Positions 5,697-13,332 of a DNA stretch of 14,905 nt are shown piece after piece (within the stretch, counting starts at the first letter, position 1; each line of letters starts with the position of its first letter). This stretch comes from FEN-680 sp036781505 (GTDB lineage Bacteria > Actinomycetota > Geothermincolia > Fen-727 > Anoxymicrobiaceae). Location: the NCBI GenBank assembly GCA_036781505.1, contig DAIQAV010000039.1, positions 1-14,905 of the forward strand, written 5' to 3'. Made by a program: the position numbers and the translations under genes. The notes below the pieces were generated by a model. The model was not told the origin of the DNA. It saw nothing but the letters and a program-made list of their open reading frames with translations, and searched no databases.

Positions 5697-6311
5697 TTGA
5701 CGAGGACTGACACCAGAACAAGAGTGCTCAAGGCGGCACGGAGCGTCTTCGCCAAAAAAGGTTACAAGGCTACCACCGTCGAGGACATCCTCACCGAGGC
5801 GCACGTCGCCCGCGGGACTTTCTACCGCTATTTCCCCAACAAGCGCCAAGTCTTCCTGGACCTGATGTCGGAGCTGCTCGACGGGATCTACGAGGCCACC
5901 AGGCCACTGGTCACCGGCGACGGCGTCGAGCTCTCCGGGCTGATACACGACAGCTTCGCGCAGTGCTACAGACTCTTCATCGACAACCGCAGCATCCTGA
6001 TCACTTTCATCCGGGAGGGCCTGGCGGCCGACGTGCGGCTGTACGCGCTCTGGGACGATTTCGACCGCAGGATGAACTCGGTCTTCGAGTCGGTCCTGGC
6101 GCGTGGCGCGAGCAGCGGCGAGTTCAGGCCGGTGGACAGCGAGCTCGTCTCTCGCGCGATGATGATGCTCTTCCTGCAGGTGCCCTACAGGGACATAATG
6201 CCGGGCGGCCGCACGCAGATCAATGTCGACTCGCTGGCGGGCGAGATGGCCGGCTTCGTCCTGGAGGGGCTCGGCGTGCGCCAGGACTTCAGGGACACGG
6301 GCCAGCCGTAG
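5697..6311 (+). CDS. TetR/AcrR-family transcriptional regulator
   Basis: This 204-residue repressor has a typical TetR N-terminal domain. Helix 1 covers RTRVLKAARSVFAKKGY (residues 7-23), followed by the helix-turn-helix TTVEDILTEAHVARGTFYRYFPNK (26-49) with the signature GTFYRYF. The C-terminal all-helical region would bind a ligand and dimerise. It has no diagnostic motif, but its aliphatic and aromatic content suits a hydrophobic ligand. I prefer the TTG at 5697, which has GGAGG five bases upstream and lies downstream of the predicted transcription start. The GTG at 5652 would add 15 unusual residues, sits on top of the -10 box and has a cramped ribosome site. Divergence from the flavoprotein gene suggests local regulation of that gene and of itself. 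leuS follows but has its own promoter. Confidence 0.9.
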   Translation: MTRTDTRTRVLKAARSVFAKKGYKATTVEDILTEAHVARGTFYRYFPNKRQVFLDLMSELLDGIYEATRPLVTGDGVELSGLIHDSFAQCYRLFIDNRSILITFIREGLAADVRLYALWDDFDRRMNSVFESVLARGASSGEFRPVDSELVSRAMMMLFLQVPYRDIMPGGRTQINVDSLAGEMAGFVLEGLGVRQDFRDTGQP

Positions 6312-6353
6312 AGCGTAACGGTCAGGTGCCTCATCATCGGCTCACCAACGTTA

Positions 6354-6362
6354 TGGTAATAT
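6354..6362 (+). promoter_or_regulatory. Extended -10 promoter of leuS
   Basis: TG-G-TAATAT lies in the 75-bp gap after tetR. No clear -35 is seen, as often with extended -10 promoters. The predicted start near 6369 gives a leader of about 18 nt to the preferred TTG at 6387, containing GGAGG (6375-6379). A T-box or other long leader is not possible in this space. Confidence 0.5.
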
Positions 6363-6386
6363 CGTGCCTTGTCTGGAGGTGTGTCT

Positions 6387-8855
6387 TTGTTTCCCGAGTA
6401 CGACCACCAAGCAATAGAGACCAAATGGATCAAGCGCTGGGCCGAGGAGGGCGCGTTCGCAGCCGAGATCGACCCCGGCCGCGACAAGAGATACGTGCTT
6501 GTCATGTTCCCATACCCCAGCGGCCCCGCCCACATGGGACACGTGGCCAACTACACGCTGGGCGACGTGGTGGCGCGATACTACCGGCGCAAGGGAGTCG
6601 GCGTGCTGCACCCGATGGGCTACGACTCCTTCGGACTGCCGGCTGAGAACGCGGCGATATCCTCGGGGGTCCACCCCTCGGCCTGGACACGAGACAACAT
6701 CGAGCTCATCAAAGCCGACCTCAAAAGGCTGGGCTTCTCCTACGACTGGTCGCGGGAGCTGTCGACCTGCGAGCCCGCCTACTACCGCTGGACCCAGTGG
6801 TTCTTCCTGAAGATGTTCGAAAGAGGCCTTGCCTACAAGGCAAACGCGGCCACCAACTGGTGCCCGTCGTGTGGCACGGTACTGGCGAACGAGCAGGTGC
6901 TGGCCGACGGCACCTGTGAAAGGTGCTCGACCCTGGTGGTGCCGCGCTGGCTCAACCAGTGGTTTTTCAAGGTCACAGATTACGCTGAGCGGCTGCTCGA
7001 CGACATGGAGAAGCTGGACGGCTGGCCGGAGCGCGTGCTCACCATGCAGCGCAACTGGATCGGCAAGTCGCGCGGCGCCGAGGTCGACTTCACGCTGGAG
7101 GCCACCGGCGAGAAGATACGCATCTACACCACCAGGCCCGACACCCTCTACGGGGTCACCTTCTTCCTGCTGGCGCCCGAGCACCCGCTGGTGGACAGGC
7201 TGGTCGAGGGTACGGAGCGCGAGGCCGAGGTGGCCGCGTTCCGCAAACGAGTGATGGCGAGCTCCACTATAGAGAGGACCGCGCTCGAGACCGAGAAGGA
7301 CGGCGTCTACCTGGGCGCGACCGTGACCAACCCGCTCAACGGCGAGAGCGTTCCCGTTTACACCGCCAACTTCGTCCTGATCGAGTACGGCACCGGCGCG
7401 GTGATGGCGGTGCCCGCGCACGACCAGCGTGACTTCGAGTTCGCGCGCAAGTACGACCTTGCGATCAGAGTCGTGATAGAGCCCCCTGATGGTGAGCTCG
7501 TCGCCGATGACATGACCGAGGCCTTCGAGGAGCCCGGCACCATGATCGCGTCCGGCGCGTTCGACGGGACCGCCAGCGAAGAAGGCAAGCAGAAGGTGTG
7601 CGACCTGCTGGAGGCGCGCGGCTGGGGGGCGCGAGCGGTCAACTACAGGCTGCGCGACTGGCTGGTGTCCAGGCAGAGGTACTGGGGGGCACCGATCCCC
7701 ATCGTCTACTGCGAAAAGTGCGGGACCGTGGCGGTGCCGGAAGAGGAGCTTCCGGTGCTGCTGCCCGAGGACCTGCCGCTGGCCGAAGGGGGCAAGTCGC
7801 CGCTTCCGCTCACGCCCTCCTTCTACCAGACGTCGTGCCCGTCGTGCGGTGGGCCGGCGAAGCGCGAGACCGACACCATGGACACGTTCGTCGACTCCTC
7901 CTGGTACTACTTCAGGTACGTCGACCCCGCCGAGTCGGACGCTCCGTTCGACAAGGAGGACGCGGCATACTGGATGCCGGTCGACCAGTACATCGGCGGT
8001 ATCGAGCACGCCATACTTCACCTGCTGTACTCACGTTTCTTCACCAAGGTGATCCACGACCTGGGGTTGATAGATTTCGACGAGCCGTTCACCAACCTGC
8101 TGTGCCAGGGGATGATCACCAGGGACGGTGCCAAGATGTCCAAGTCGAAGGGCAACGTGGTCACGCCGGGCGATCACATCGACAGGCTGGGCGCGGACAC
8201 TCTGCGCCTCTACATCCTGTTCATGGGGCCGCCGGAGCTCTCCAAGGACTGGAGCGACGCCGGTGTGGAGGGCGCGCACAGGTTCCTGGGGCGCGTGTGG
8301 AGGATGGTGCACGAGCGCTACCTGCCGCTCCGTCAGGCGGGCGGTGAGCCGGACGGGCCGGCCTCCAGGCACAGGGCCATGCGCAGCCTGACCCACCGCA
8401 CCATCATGAATGTCACTAACGACATAGACCAGTTCGCTTTCAACACCGCGATCAGCTTCATCATGGAGCTCGTCAACGGCATCAACCACTATGCCTCCGA
8501 AGGCGCGCCCGACGCCGCCGTGCTCGACGAGGCGGTCCTGGCCGCGCTGCAGCTGCTCGCGCCTTTCGCGCCGTTCATCTCCGAGGAGCTCTGGAGCATC
8601 GCCGGCAAGGAAGGCAGGGTCAACGACCTGCCCTGGCTCTCCTTCGACGATGAGCTCGCGAAGCCGGAGGAGGTGACCCTCATAGTGCAGGTCAACGGCA
8701 AGGTGAGGGACAGGGTGACGGTGCCGGCCGGGATATCCGACGACGAGATGAAGGCCAGGGCGCTCGAGGCGGAGAACACCGCCAGGCACCTCGAGGGCAA
8801 GGAGATCCGTAAGGTCATCGTGGTCCCCGGCAAGCTGGTCAACATAGTCATCTAG
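6387..8855 (+). CDS. leuS: Leucyl-tRNA synthetase, class I
   Basis: This enzyme charges tRNA-Leu in the cytoplasm. The 822-residue product has the class I HIGH motif as HMGH (49-52) and KMSKS (583-587). A Cys4 zinc site is formed by CPSC (159-162) and CERC (177-180). The CP1 editing domain carries TTRPDT near 248. A second Cys pair set (YCEKCG and CPSCGG) precedes the hallmark RETDTMDTFVDSSWYYFRY. The anticodon-binding and C-terminal domains end with the GKVRDRV-type segment typical of bacterial LeuRS, so it is full length. The TTG at 6387 is 7 nt after GGAGG. Earlier in-frame options (TTG 6369, GTG 6381) lie before or against the ribosome site. It heads the leuS-comEA-comEC-holA block, although comEA has its own promoter. 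Confidence 0.97.
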   Translation: MFPEYDHQAIETKWIKRWAEEGAFAAEIDPGRDKRYVLVMFPYPSGPAHMGHVANYTLGDVVARYYRRKGVGVLHPMGYDSFGLPAENAAISSGVHPSAWTRDNIELIKADLKRLGFSYDWSRELSTCEPAYYRWTQWFFLKMFERGLAYKANAATNWCPSCGTVLANEQVLADGTCERCSTLVVPRWLNQWFFKVTDYAERLLDDMEKLDGWPERVLTMQRNWIGKSRGAEVDFTLEATGEKIRIYTTRPDTLYGVTFFLLAPEHPLVDRLVEGTEREAEVAAFRKRVMASSTIERTALETEKDGVYLGATVTNPLNGESVPVYTANFVLIEYGTGAVMAVPAHDQRDFEFARKYDLAIRVVIEPPDGELVADDMTEAFEEPGTMIASGAFDGTASEEGKQKVCDLLEARGWGARAVNYRLRDWLVSRQRYWGAPIPIVYCEKCGTVAVPEEELPVLLPEDLPLAEGGKSPLPLTPSFYQTSCPSCGGPAKRETDTMDTFVDSSWYYFRYVDPAESDAPFDKEDAAYWMPVDQYIGGIEHAILHLLYSRFFTKVIHDLGLIDFDEPFTNLLCQGMITRDGAKMSKSKGNVVTPGDHIDRLGADTLRLYILFMGPPELSKDWSDAGVEGAHRFLGRVWRMVHERYLPLRQAGGEPDGPASRHRAMRSLTHRTIMNVTNDIDQFAFNTAISFIMELVNGINHYASEGAPDAAVLDEAVLAALQLLAPFAPFISEELWSIAGKEGRVNDLPWLSFDDELAKPEEVTLIVQVNGKVRDRVTVPAGISDDEMKARALEAENTARHLEGKEIRKVIVVPGKLVNIVI

Positions 8856-8878
8856 AGAGCGAAGCCACCCGATCCCAC

Positions 8879-8907
8879 TTGATATGCTTGTACTGCTGTG
8901 CTATCCT
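8879..8907 (+). promoter_or_regulatory. Promoter of the comEA-comEC unit
   Basis: TTGATA (8879-8884) and TATCCT (8902-8907) are separated by 17 bp, and the -10 is preceded by TG-C. The predicted start near 8914 is about 3 nt before the comEA ATG at 8917. No Shine-Dalgarno sequence lies between them, so the mRNA would be nearly leaderless. Confidence 0.6.
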
Positions 8908-8916
8908 GAACAAGCA

Positions 8917-9540
8917 ATGCAGGCAAATGTCAAACGCGGTTTCGGCGACCTGGTCGGCGCAGCCGCGTCTCTCACAAGACCCCAGTTGGTCGTCATCGTA
9001 CTGCTCATCCTGGCGCTGTGCATCGGATCATTTCTCGCTTACTCCAGGTCGCGCCCCAGCCGGGTAGAAGTGAGCGGGGCGGGGGAGGCCGCCGCCTCGG
9101 CGCCCGGCGCGCGGACCATAACAGTCCACGTGGCTGGAGCAGTGGTGAGCCCGGGGCTTTACCGGTTGCGGGAAGGATCCAGGGTTGCCGACGCGCTGGA
9201 GAAGGCCGGGGGCGCGAGCGCTGACGCTCTGCTCGATGACCTCAACCTGGCGGGGAAGCTCGCTGACGGCCAGAAGGTGATGGTACCGCGAGGGACGCAG
9301 CCGGGAGCGCAGCCCGCGCCCGGGCCGGCGTCCGCCCAGCCGGCGAGCGCGCTGGTGAACCTCAATACCGCCACCCCCGAGCAGCTCGACGCGCTCCCCG
9401 GGGTCGGCCCGGCGATGGCTGCCAAGATCGTCGAGTACCGGCAGAAGAACGGGCCGTTCACGACGGTCGACGAGCTTGACGACGTGTCCGGGATCGGGCC
9501 GTCCAAGCTCGAGGCGCTGCGCGACCTGGTGACAATCTGA
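8917..9540 (+). CDS. comEA: ComEA-like competence DNA-binding protein
   Basis: ComEA is a membrane-anchored receptor that binds extracellular double-stranded DNA and passes it to the ComEC channel during natural transformation. The 207-residue product has one N-terminal membrane segment (about 24-42) after a short basic tail. An SLBB domain begins near residue 69 (ITVHVAGAVVSPGLYRL). An Ala/Pro/Gln linker follows, then a C-terminal double helix-hairpin-helix DNA-binding domain (147-207) with LNTATPEQL, LPGVGPAMA and VSGIGPSKL. This is the canonical Gram-positive-type order. I choose the ATG at 8917 because an upstream in-frame ATG at 8884 lies inside the promoter. comEC begins one base after its stop. 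Confidence 0.93.
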   Translation: MQANVKRGFGDLVGAAASLTRPQLVVIVLLILALCIGSFLAYSRSRPSRVEVSGAGEAAASAPGARTITVHVAGAVVSPGLYRLREGSRVADALEKAGGASADALLDDLNLAGKLADGQKVMVPRGTQPGAQPAPGPASAQPASALVNLNTATPEQLDALPGVGPAMAAKIVEYRQKNGPFTTVDELDDVSGIGPSKLEALRDLVTI

Positions 9541-9541
9541 G

Positions 9542-11836
9542 GTGCGGGGGCGGCTGTACCTGCTATGCTTCGCCTCGATGGCGGCCGGCATCGTCGCGGT
9601 CAGGTTCTGCGACGCGCCGGCGATGTGGGCCTTGCTCGCTCTCTTGCTCCTATCCCTGGCCGGCCTCGCGACTCCCCTCAAGCGCCGCGCGCTGATCCTC
9701 CTCGTCCCGGTTGCCTGTTCGTTCCTCGGTTCCCTTCTGATGCTAGCCTCAGGTGACGCGGTACGGGGCGGCCTGTTGGCGGCGCGGGCCGGCGACGGCG
9801 TCGCCGTGACTGTACTCGGGCGCGTGGTCTCGCCCGCCACTACCGGGGGAGGGAAGTCCAGCTTTTTCCTCCAGGTCGGCGAAGCGAGGCTTAAGAACGA
9901 GACATACACCCTGGGCGAGCGCGTCTACGTGCAGGCCGAAGGAGCCCTGAAGGCCGGCGCGATATTCCCGGGATCGATGGTCGAGGCGCATGGCAGGCTC
10001 GCCAGGCCCCAGCGGGAGGTCGCCTGGCTTGCTGACAACGGCGCGGGGTCGGTCCTGCGCTGCGCGGGCACTCAAGTCACCAGGCAACCAGAGCCGGCCG
10101 GCCTGGTCTCGAGATCGGTGGCTACCTCGCGCCAATGGATCGCACTTGCCTACGAAAGGGTCTTTGACAGGAGGGTGGCGGGGTTCCTCCAGGGCGTCAG
10201 CTTGAGCAAGACCGATCGAATGGACCAGACGACTCTCGCCGATCTGAGGGCCTGCGGTCTGGGACACCTCGTCGCCATGGCCGGGCTGCACGTCGGCTCC
10301 GCCGCCATCCTCGTGTTGGCGATCGCCGGCGTCCTCGGCCTGGGGCGCCGCTGGCGATTTGTGCTTGCCTGCCTGGCGGCGCTGGCCGTGCTCTCCCTGT
10401 CTAATTTCAGGCTCTCGGCGATGCGGGCCACGATAATGGCGGGCGCCTGTTTCGCCGGCTCGATGCTGGGACGCCGGTACAACCCGCTCATCGGGGTCTC
10501 GCTGGCGGGGATGGCGATGCTGTGCGCGAATCCCAGGGCGATATGCGACTCGAGCTTCCAGTACTCGTTCGCGGCGGCCCTGGGGATCGTGCTGGTCGCA
10601 TCCAGGCGCGGTCCCCACGACAGGCGCAGCAAGGCAGGGCTGGCGGTGGCGGTCTGCGCCGGAGCCCAGCTTGGGATACTCCCTCTGATAGTGATCAAGG
10701 GAGAGCCGGCCCCGGTCTCGGCCCTCCTGGCGAACCTGCTGGTCGTCTGGCTCGTCGGCGCGATTCTGCTTGCCGTTTGGGCCACGGCATTGCTAACCGC
10801 TGTCAGCATGCCGGTCGCGCGTGTGGCCTCGGTCATGCCCGCGGCCCTGGCGCGCTACGTCATGGCCGTAGCTTCAACATGCGCGCGGCTGCCGGGGGCG
10901 GGGTTGCACATGGGCGCCCTATCCGCGGCGGCCCTGGTGTTCTACGCCGCAGCACTGGTGATGTTCGCGTCGCGCCGGCGCGGCTCCTCGCTGCTCAAGC
11001 CCGCGGTCGCCCTCGGAGTCTCGGCCGTCCTGGTCCTTTTCGGGTGCTTCCCGCTGGTGCAGACCGTAGGAATGCCAAGGATGACCGTGCTGGACGTCGG
11101 TGAAGGTGACGCCGCGCTCCTGCAGGCGGAGGGAACGACTGTCCTCGTCGACGGGGGCCCCGACCCCAACGTCATCGTCGCCAAACTGCGGTCGCGCGGG
11201 GTCAGCCACGTCGACCTGATGGTGGCGAGCCACCCGCACGCCGATCACTGCGCGGGCCTGGTCCAGGTGATGAGGAGCATGCCGGTGGGCAGGCTGCTGG
11301 AGCCCGGAGAGTTCAGCGGCGTCGGTGGAGCGTACGAAGATCTCCTCGCTCTGGCAGCGCGGAGGGGGGTGCCTGTAACCGTGGCAGCGGTCGGCCAGTC
11401 CCTTTCGCTCGGTGCGCGGTTCACCCTGGAAGTGCTCTTCGCGCCCTCCAGGCTGCCGGTCCCCCCAGAAAACCTGAACGACTGTTCCATAGTGGCCATG
11501 GCAGAGGTGGAAGGAGCCCGCGTGCTGTTCACGGGTGACATCGAGGCCGACGCGCAGCAGACGCTTTTCCACGACAGCCCCTCGATGGCTTGCGACGTCA
11601 TCAAGGTACCTCACCAGGGAGCGGCGAACGCGGCCACCGCCGCCCTGCTGGACGCCTCCAGGCCCGCAGTCGCGACGATATCGGTCGGAAGGGACAACGA
11701 GTACGGGCACCCGTCGAAGAAGTGCCTCGACCTCCTGGCGTCCCGCGGGGTGAAGGTCGCCCGCACCGACTTGTCCGGTGACATAGTGATAACGATGGGC
11801 AATGGTAGAATTGGGATGCAAACCAGCAGGCGGTGA
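9542..11836 (+). CDS. comEC: ComEC/Rec2-family DNA uptake channel
   Basis: ComEC forms the inner-membrane channel for single-stranded DNA in transformation. The full-length 764-residue product has N-terminal membrane helices and a soluble OB-like DUF4131 region (about 80-175). The polytopic competence domain (about 205-490) contains GHLVAMAGLHVG and RATIMAG. A C-terminal metallo-beta-lactamase domain starts at TVLDVGEGDAALL. Its metal-binding motifs are intact: HPHADH at 564-569, Asp666 in FTGD and His691 in VPHQG, so nuclease-type activity on the non-transported strand is plausible. The GTG start is 1 nt after the comEA stop, with GGTGA at 9528-9532 as a possible ribosome site inside comEA. 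Coupled translation is likely. An ATG at 9578 is a weaker alternative. Pilus and ComF-type partners are not in the window. Confidence 0.95.
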   Translation: MRGRLYLLCFASMAAGIVAVRFCDAPAMWALLALLLLSLAGLATPLKRRALILLVPVACSFLGSLLMLASGDAVRGGLLAARAGDGVAVTVLGRVVSPATTGGGKSSFFLQVGEARLKNETYTLGERVYVQAEGALKAGAIFPGSMVEAHGRLARPQREVAWLADNGAGSVLRCAGTQVTRQPEPAGLVSRSVATSRQWIALAYERVFDRRVAGFLQGVSLSKTDRMDQTTLADLRACGLGHLVAMAGLHVGSAAILVLAIAGVLGLGRRWRFVLACLAALAVLSLSNFRLSAMRATIMAGACFAGSMLGRRYNPLIGVSLAGMAMLCANPRAICDSSFQYSFAAALGIVLVASRRGPHDRRSKAGLAVAVCAGAQLGILPLIVIKGEPAPVSALLANLLVVWLVGAILLAVWATALLTAVSMPVARVASVMPAALARYVMAVASTCARLPGAGLHMGALSAAALVFYAAALVMFASRRRGSSLLKPAVALGVSAVLVLFGCFPLVQTVGMPRMTVLDVGEGDAALLQAEGTTVLVDGGPDPNVIVAKLRSRGVSHVDLMVASHPHADHCAGLVQVMRSMPVGRLLEPGEFSGVGGAYEDLLALAARRGVPVTVAAVGQSLSLGARFTLEVLFAPSRLPVPPENLNDCSIVAMAEVEGARVLFTGDIEADAQQTLFHDSPSMACDVIKVPHQGAANAATAALLDASRPAVATISVGRDNEYGHPSKKCLDLLASRGVKVARTDLSGDIVITMGNGRIGMQTSRR
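11803..11811 (+). promoter_or_regulatory. Internal extended -10 promoter ahead of holA
   Basis: TG-G-TAGAAT lies in the last codons of comEC and matches the tetR element exactly. It could give holA expression independent of the competence genes, with a start near 11818 and a leader of about 22 nt. Confidence 0.4.
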
Positions 11837-11839
11837 GTC

Positions 11840-12880
11840 TTGGCCAAGAAGCGTGTCGAAAAAATCGAAGACCTGAACAACGTCTACTACGTCTACGGGG
11901 ACGAGGAGCTCCTCATCCAGCAGGCGCTCGACCGGCTCAAGGCGCTCTTCGGCGCGGAGGCGGACGCCGACTTCAACCTCGAGGTGATAGACGCCGCCGC
12001 CATGGGCGCGGACCATGTGGTCGACGCGGCCGAGACCATACCTCTCATGTCGCCCCGCCGCCTGGTCATAGCCCGCGGCGCCGAGACCCTGAGCAAGAAG
12101 GAGCAGGAGGTCATCAACTCCTACCTCGACCGCGCCAACCCCGCCACGGTGCTGGTACTCGCGGCCTGCGGCTCGGGGCCGGGTGAGAGGGACTCGGGCG
12201 TCATCAAGAAGGTCGAGTCATCCCCGCTCTACAAGAAGGTGGTGGCCGCGGGCGGCGAGCCGCTCAAGTTCTCGTTCGGCGCCAGGGGACGGCAGAAGAA
12301 GGTGTCGGACTGGGTGACCGAGGAGTTCGACAGGCGTGGCAAGACGATACAGCCCGCCGCGCGCGACATGTTGCTCGAGATGGTGGGCAGGGAGCTCCGC
12401 GACCTGGAGGACGCGGTCGAGCGCGTCTGCCTTTACGCCGCGGACAGCGCCAGCGTGGGGTGCGACGAGATCACGCAGGTGGTGGTCCCCTCGGCCGAGC
12501 AGGGGATCTTCGAGCTGGTCGACTCCGTCGCCGACCGGCGCCGCGACCTCTCGCTCTACCTCCTGAACAAGCTCATCCGCCAGGGGGAGAGCCCCCAGCG
12601 GATATTCAGCCTGCTGCTCCGCCAGTTCAGGCTCATCGCGCGCACCAAGTCGCTCGCGCGCGACCACGAGTACGGAGACATCGCATCCACCCTGGGCATC
12701 CCCCCGTTCCTGGTGGGCAAGTGCCTTAAGCAGTCGGCGAGGTTCTCGGCCGAGAGGCTGCGGTCGGCGTTCGGGGAGTTCAGGCGAGCGCAGGTGGAGA
12801 TGCACTCCAACCGCTACCTGGGCGAAAAGGAGTACCAGGGAGCGATACTGGAGATGCTCATCGTGAAGATCATCGGGTGA
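11840..12880 (+). CDS. holA: DNA polymerase III delta subunit (clamp loader)
   Basis: The delta subunit opens the beta sliding clamp within the clamp-loader complex during replication. The 346-residue product is full length. It has the N-terminal signature VYYVYGDEELLIQQAL (about 14-29), an AAA+-like domain I and II, and RRLVIARGAETLSKKE. The three-helix lid region follows with MVGRELRDLEDAVERVCLY, then a C-terminal collar domain with NKLIRQGESPQRIFSLLLRQFRLI and EMHSNRYLGEKEYQGAILEMLI. As in the family, no Walker ATPase function is expected. The TTG at 11840 is the first possible in-frame start, 3 nt after the comEC stop. The ribosome site is weak (GGTGAG overlapping that stop), suggesting coupling. 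The gene converges on rpsT with only 15 bp between stops. Confidence 0.93.
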   Translation: MAKKRVEKIEDLNNVYYVYGDEELLIQQALDRLKALFGAEADADFNLEVIDAAAMGADHVVDAAETIPLMSPRRLVIARGAETLSKKEQEVINSYLDRANPATVLVLAACGSGPGERDSGVIKKVESSPLYKKVVAAGGEPLKFSFGARGRQKKVSDWVTEEFDRRGKTIQPAARDMLLEMVGRELRDLEDAVERVCLYAADSASVGCDEITQVVVPSAEQGIFELVDSVADRRRDLSLYLLNKLIRQGESPQRIFSLLLRQFRLIARTKSLARDHEYGDIASTLGIPPFLVGKCLKQSARFSAERLRSAFGEFRRAQVEMHSNRYLGEKEYQGAILEMLIVKIIG

Positions 12881-12895
12881 GGGAGCCCGACGCGA

Positions 12896-13159
12896 CTACT
12901 TGACGCCGGACAGAGCCTTGGACATCCTGGATTTCTTGTTGGCGGCCTTGTTCTTGTGGATGACGCCCTTGGAGGCGGCCTTGTCCAGGGCTCGGGAAGC
13001 TATCAGGAACCTCTCCTTTGCGGCGTCCGCCTCGCCGGCGGCGCAGGCGGCCTCGAACTTCTTGATATCGGTCTTGAGAACTGAGCGCACGTCTTTATTG
13101 CGAAGGCGCTGGTCCTCCGATTTGCGCATCCTCTTCCACTGCGACTTGATGTTTGGCAT
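12896..13159 (-). CDS. rpsT: 30S ribosomal protein S20
   Basis: S20 is a small basic primary 16S rRNA-binding protein of the 30S subunit. The 87-residue product begins MPNIKSQWKRMRKSEDQRLRN and ends KAANKKSRMSKALSG, the classic S20 layout of Lys/Arg-rich helices. AGAGG lies just upstream of the ATG at 13157-13159, with more purine-rich sequence (GAGGA) before it. An in-frame ATG at 13208-13210 would add 17 residues that are acidic (EQEYDPGEEE) and foreign to S20, so I reject it as the main start. The gene is divergent from lepA and convergent with holA, the usual arrangement in this block. Its leader has a small hairpin discussed separately. Confidence 0.96.
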   Translation of the reverse strand: MPNIKSQWKRMRKSEDQRLRNKDVRSVLKTDIKKFEAACAAGEADAAKERFLIASRALDKAASKGVIHKNKAANKKSRMSKALSGVK

Positions 13160-13204
13160 TACCTCTTCCTCGCCAGGGTCGTATTCTTGCTCTTGCAGGA
13201 ACGC

Positions 13205-13218
13205 CCGCATTGATGCGG
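13205..13218 (-). promoter_or_regulatory. Small hairpin in the rpsT leader
   Basis: On the minus strand CCGCATCAATGCGG forms a 5-bp stem with a 4-nt loop. It contains the alternative in-frame ATG at 13208-13210, which would be partly hidden. It is a candidate S20 autoregulatory or start-site masking element, but short hairpins occur by chance. Confidence 0.3.
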
Positions 13219-13237
13219 TTCGTTTGGATACCGACGA

Positions 13238-13266
13238 ATTGTAGCACAGGCGTATTTCAGTGTCGA
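13238..13266 (-). promoter_or_regulatory. Strong promoter of rpsT
   Basis: On the minus strand TCGACA (13261-13266) and TACAAT (13238-13243) are 17 bp apart, with TG-C directly before the -10. Both boxes match sigma-70-type consensus at five of six positions. The start near 13231 gives a leader of about 72 nt, long for this window and consistent with room for autoregulation. Confidence 0.65.
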
Positions 13267-13311
13267 CAAGACGGCGAGGCGCCCCAGGCGGGCAAAACAG
13301 GCGATTCCATC

Positions 13312-13320
13312 TGCTATCAT
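13312..13320 (+). promoter_or_regulatory. Extended -10 promoter of lepA
   Basis: TG-C-TATCAT lies in the rpsT/lepA divergent gap with no clear -35. Transcription would start near 13327, immediately before the GGAGG at 13329-13333. This bears on the choice of lepA start. Confidence 0.5.
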
Positions 13321-13332
13321 TGAGGCCCGGAG

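Noticed and set aside
6320..6344. Possible terminator hairpin after tetR (GGTG...CACC)
   Set aside because: The stem is short, bulged and lacks a T-tract.
6312..6386. T-box or other leader riboswitch for leuS
   Set aside because: Only 75 bp separate tetR from leuS and the predicted leader is about 18 nt; no T-box sequence is present.
6351..8021. 556-codon open frame on the minus strand opposite leuS
   Set aside because: It lies entirely antisense to a clear LeuRS gene, has no recognisable domain and a low-complexity Arg/Gly/Val/His composition typical of antisense frames in GC-rich coding DNA.
12881..12895. Terminator between holA and rpsT
   Set aside because: Only 15 bp lie between the stops and no hairpin with a T-tract is visible.
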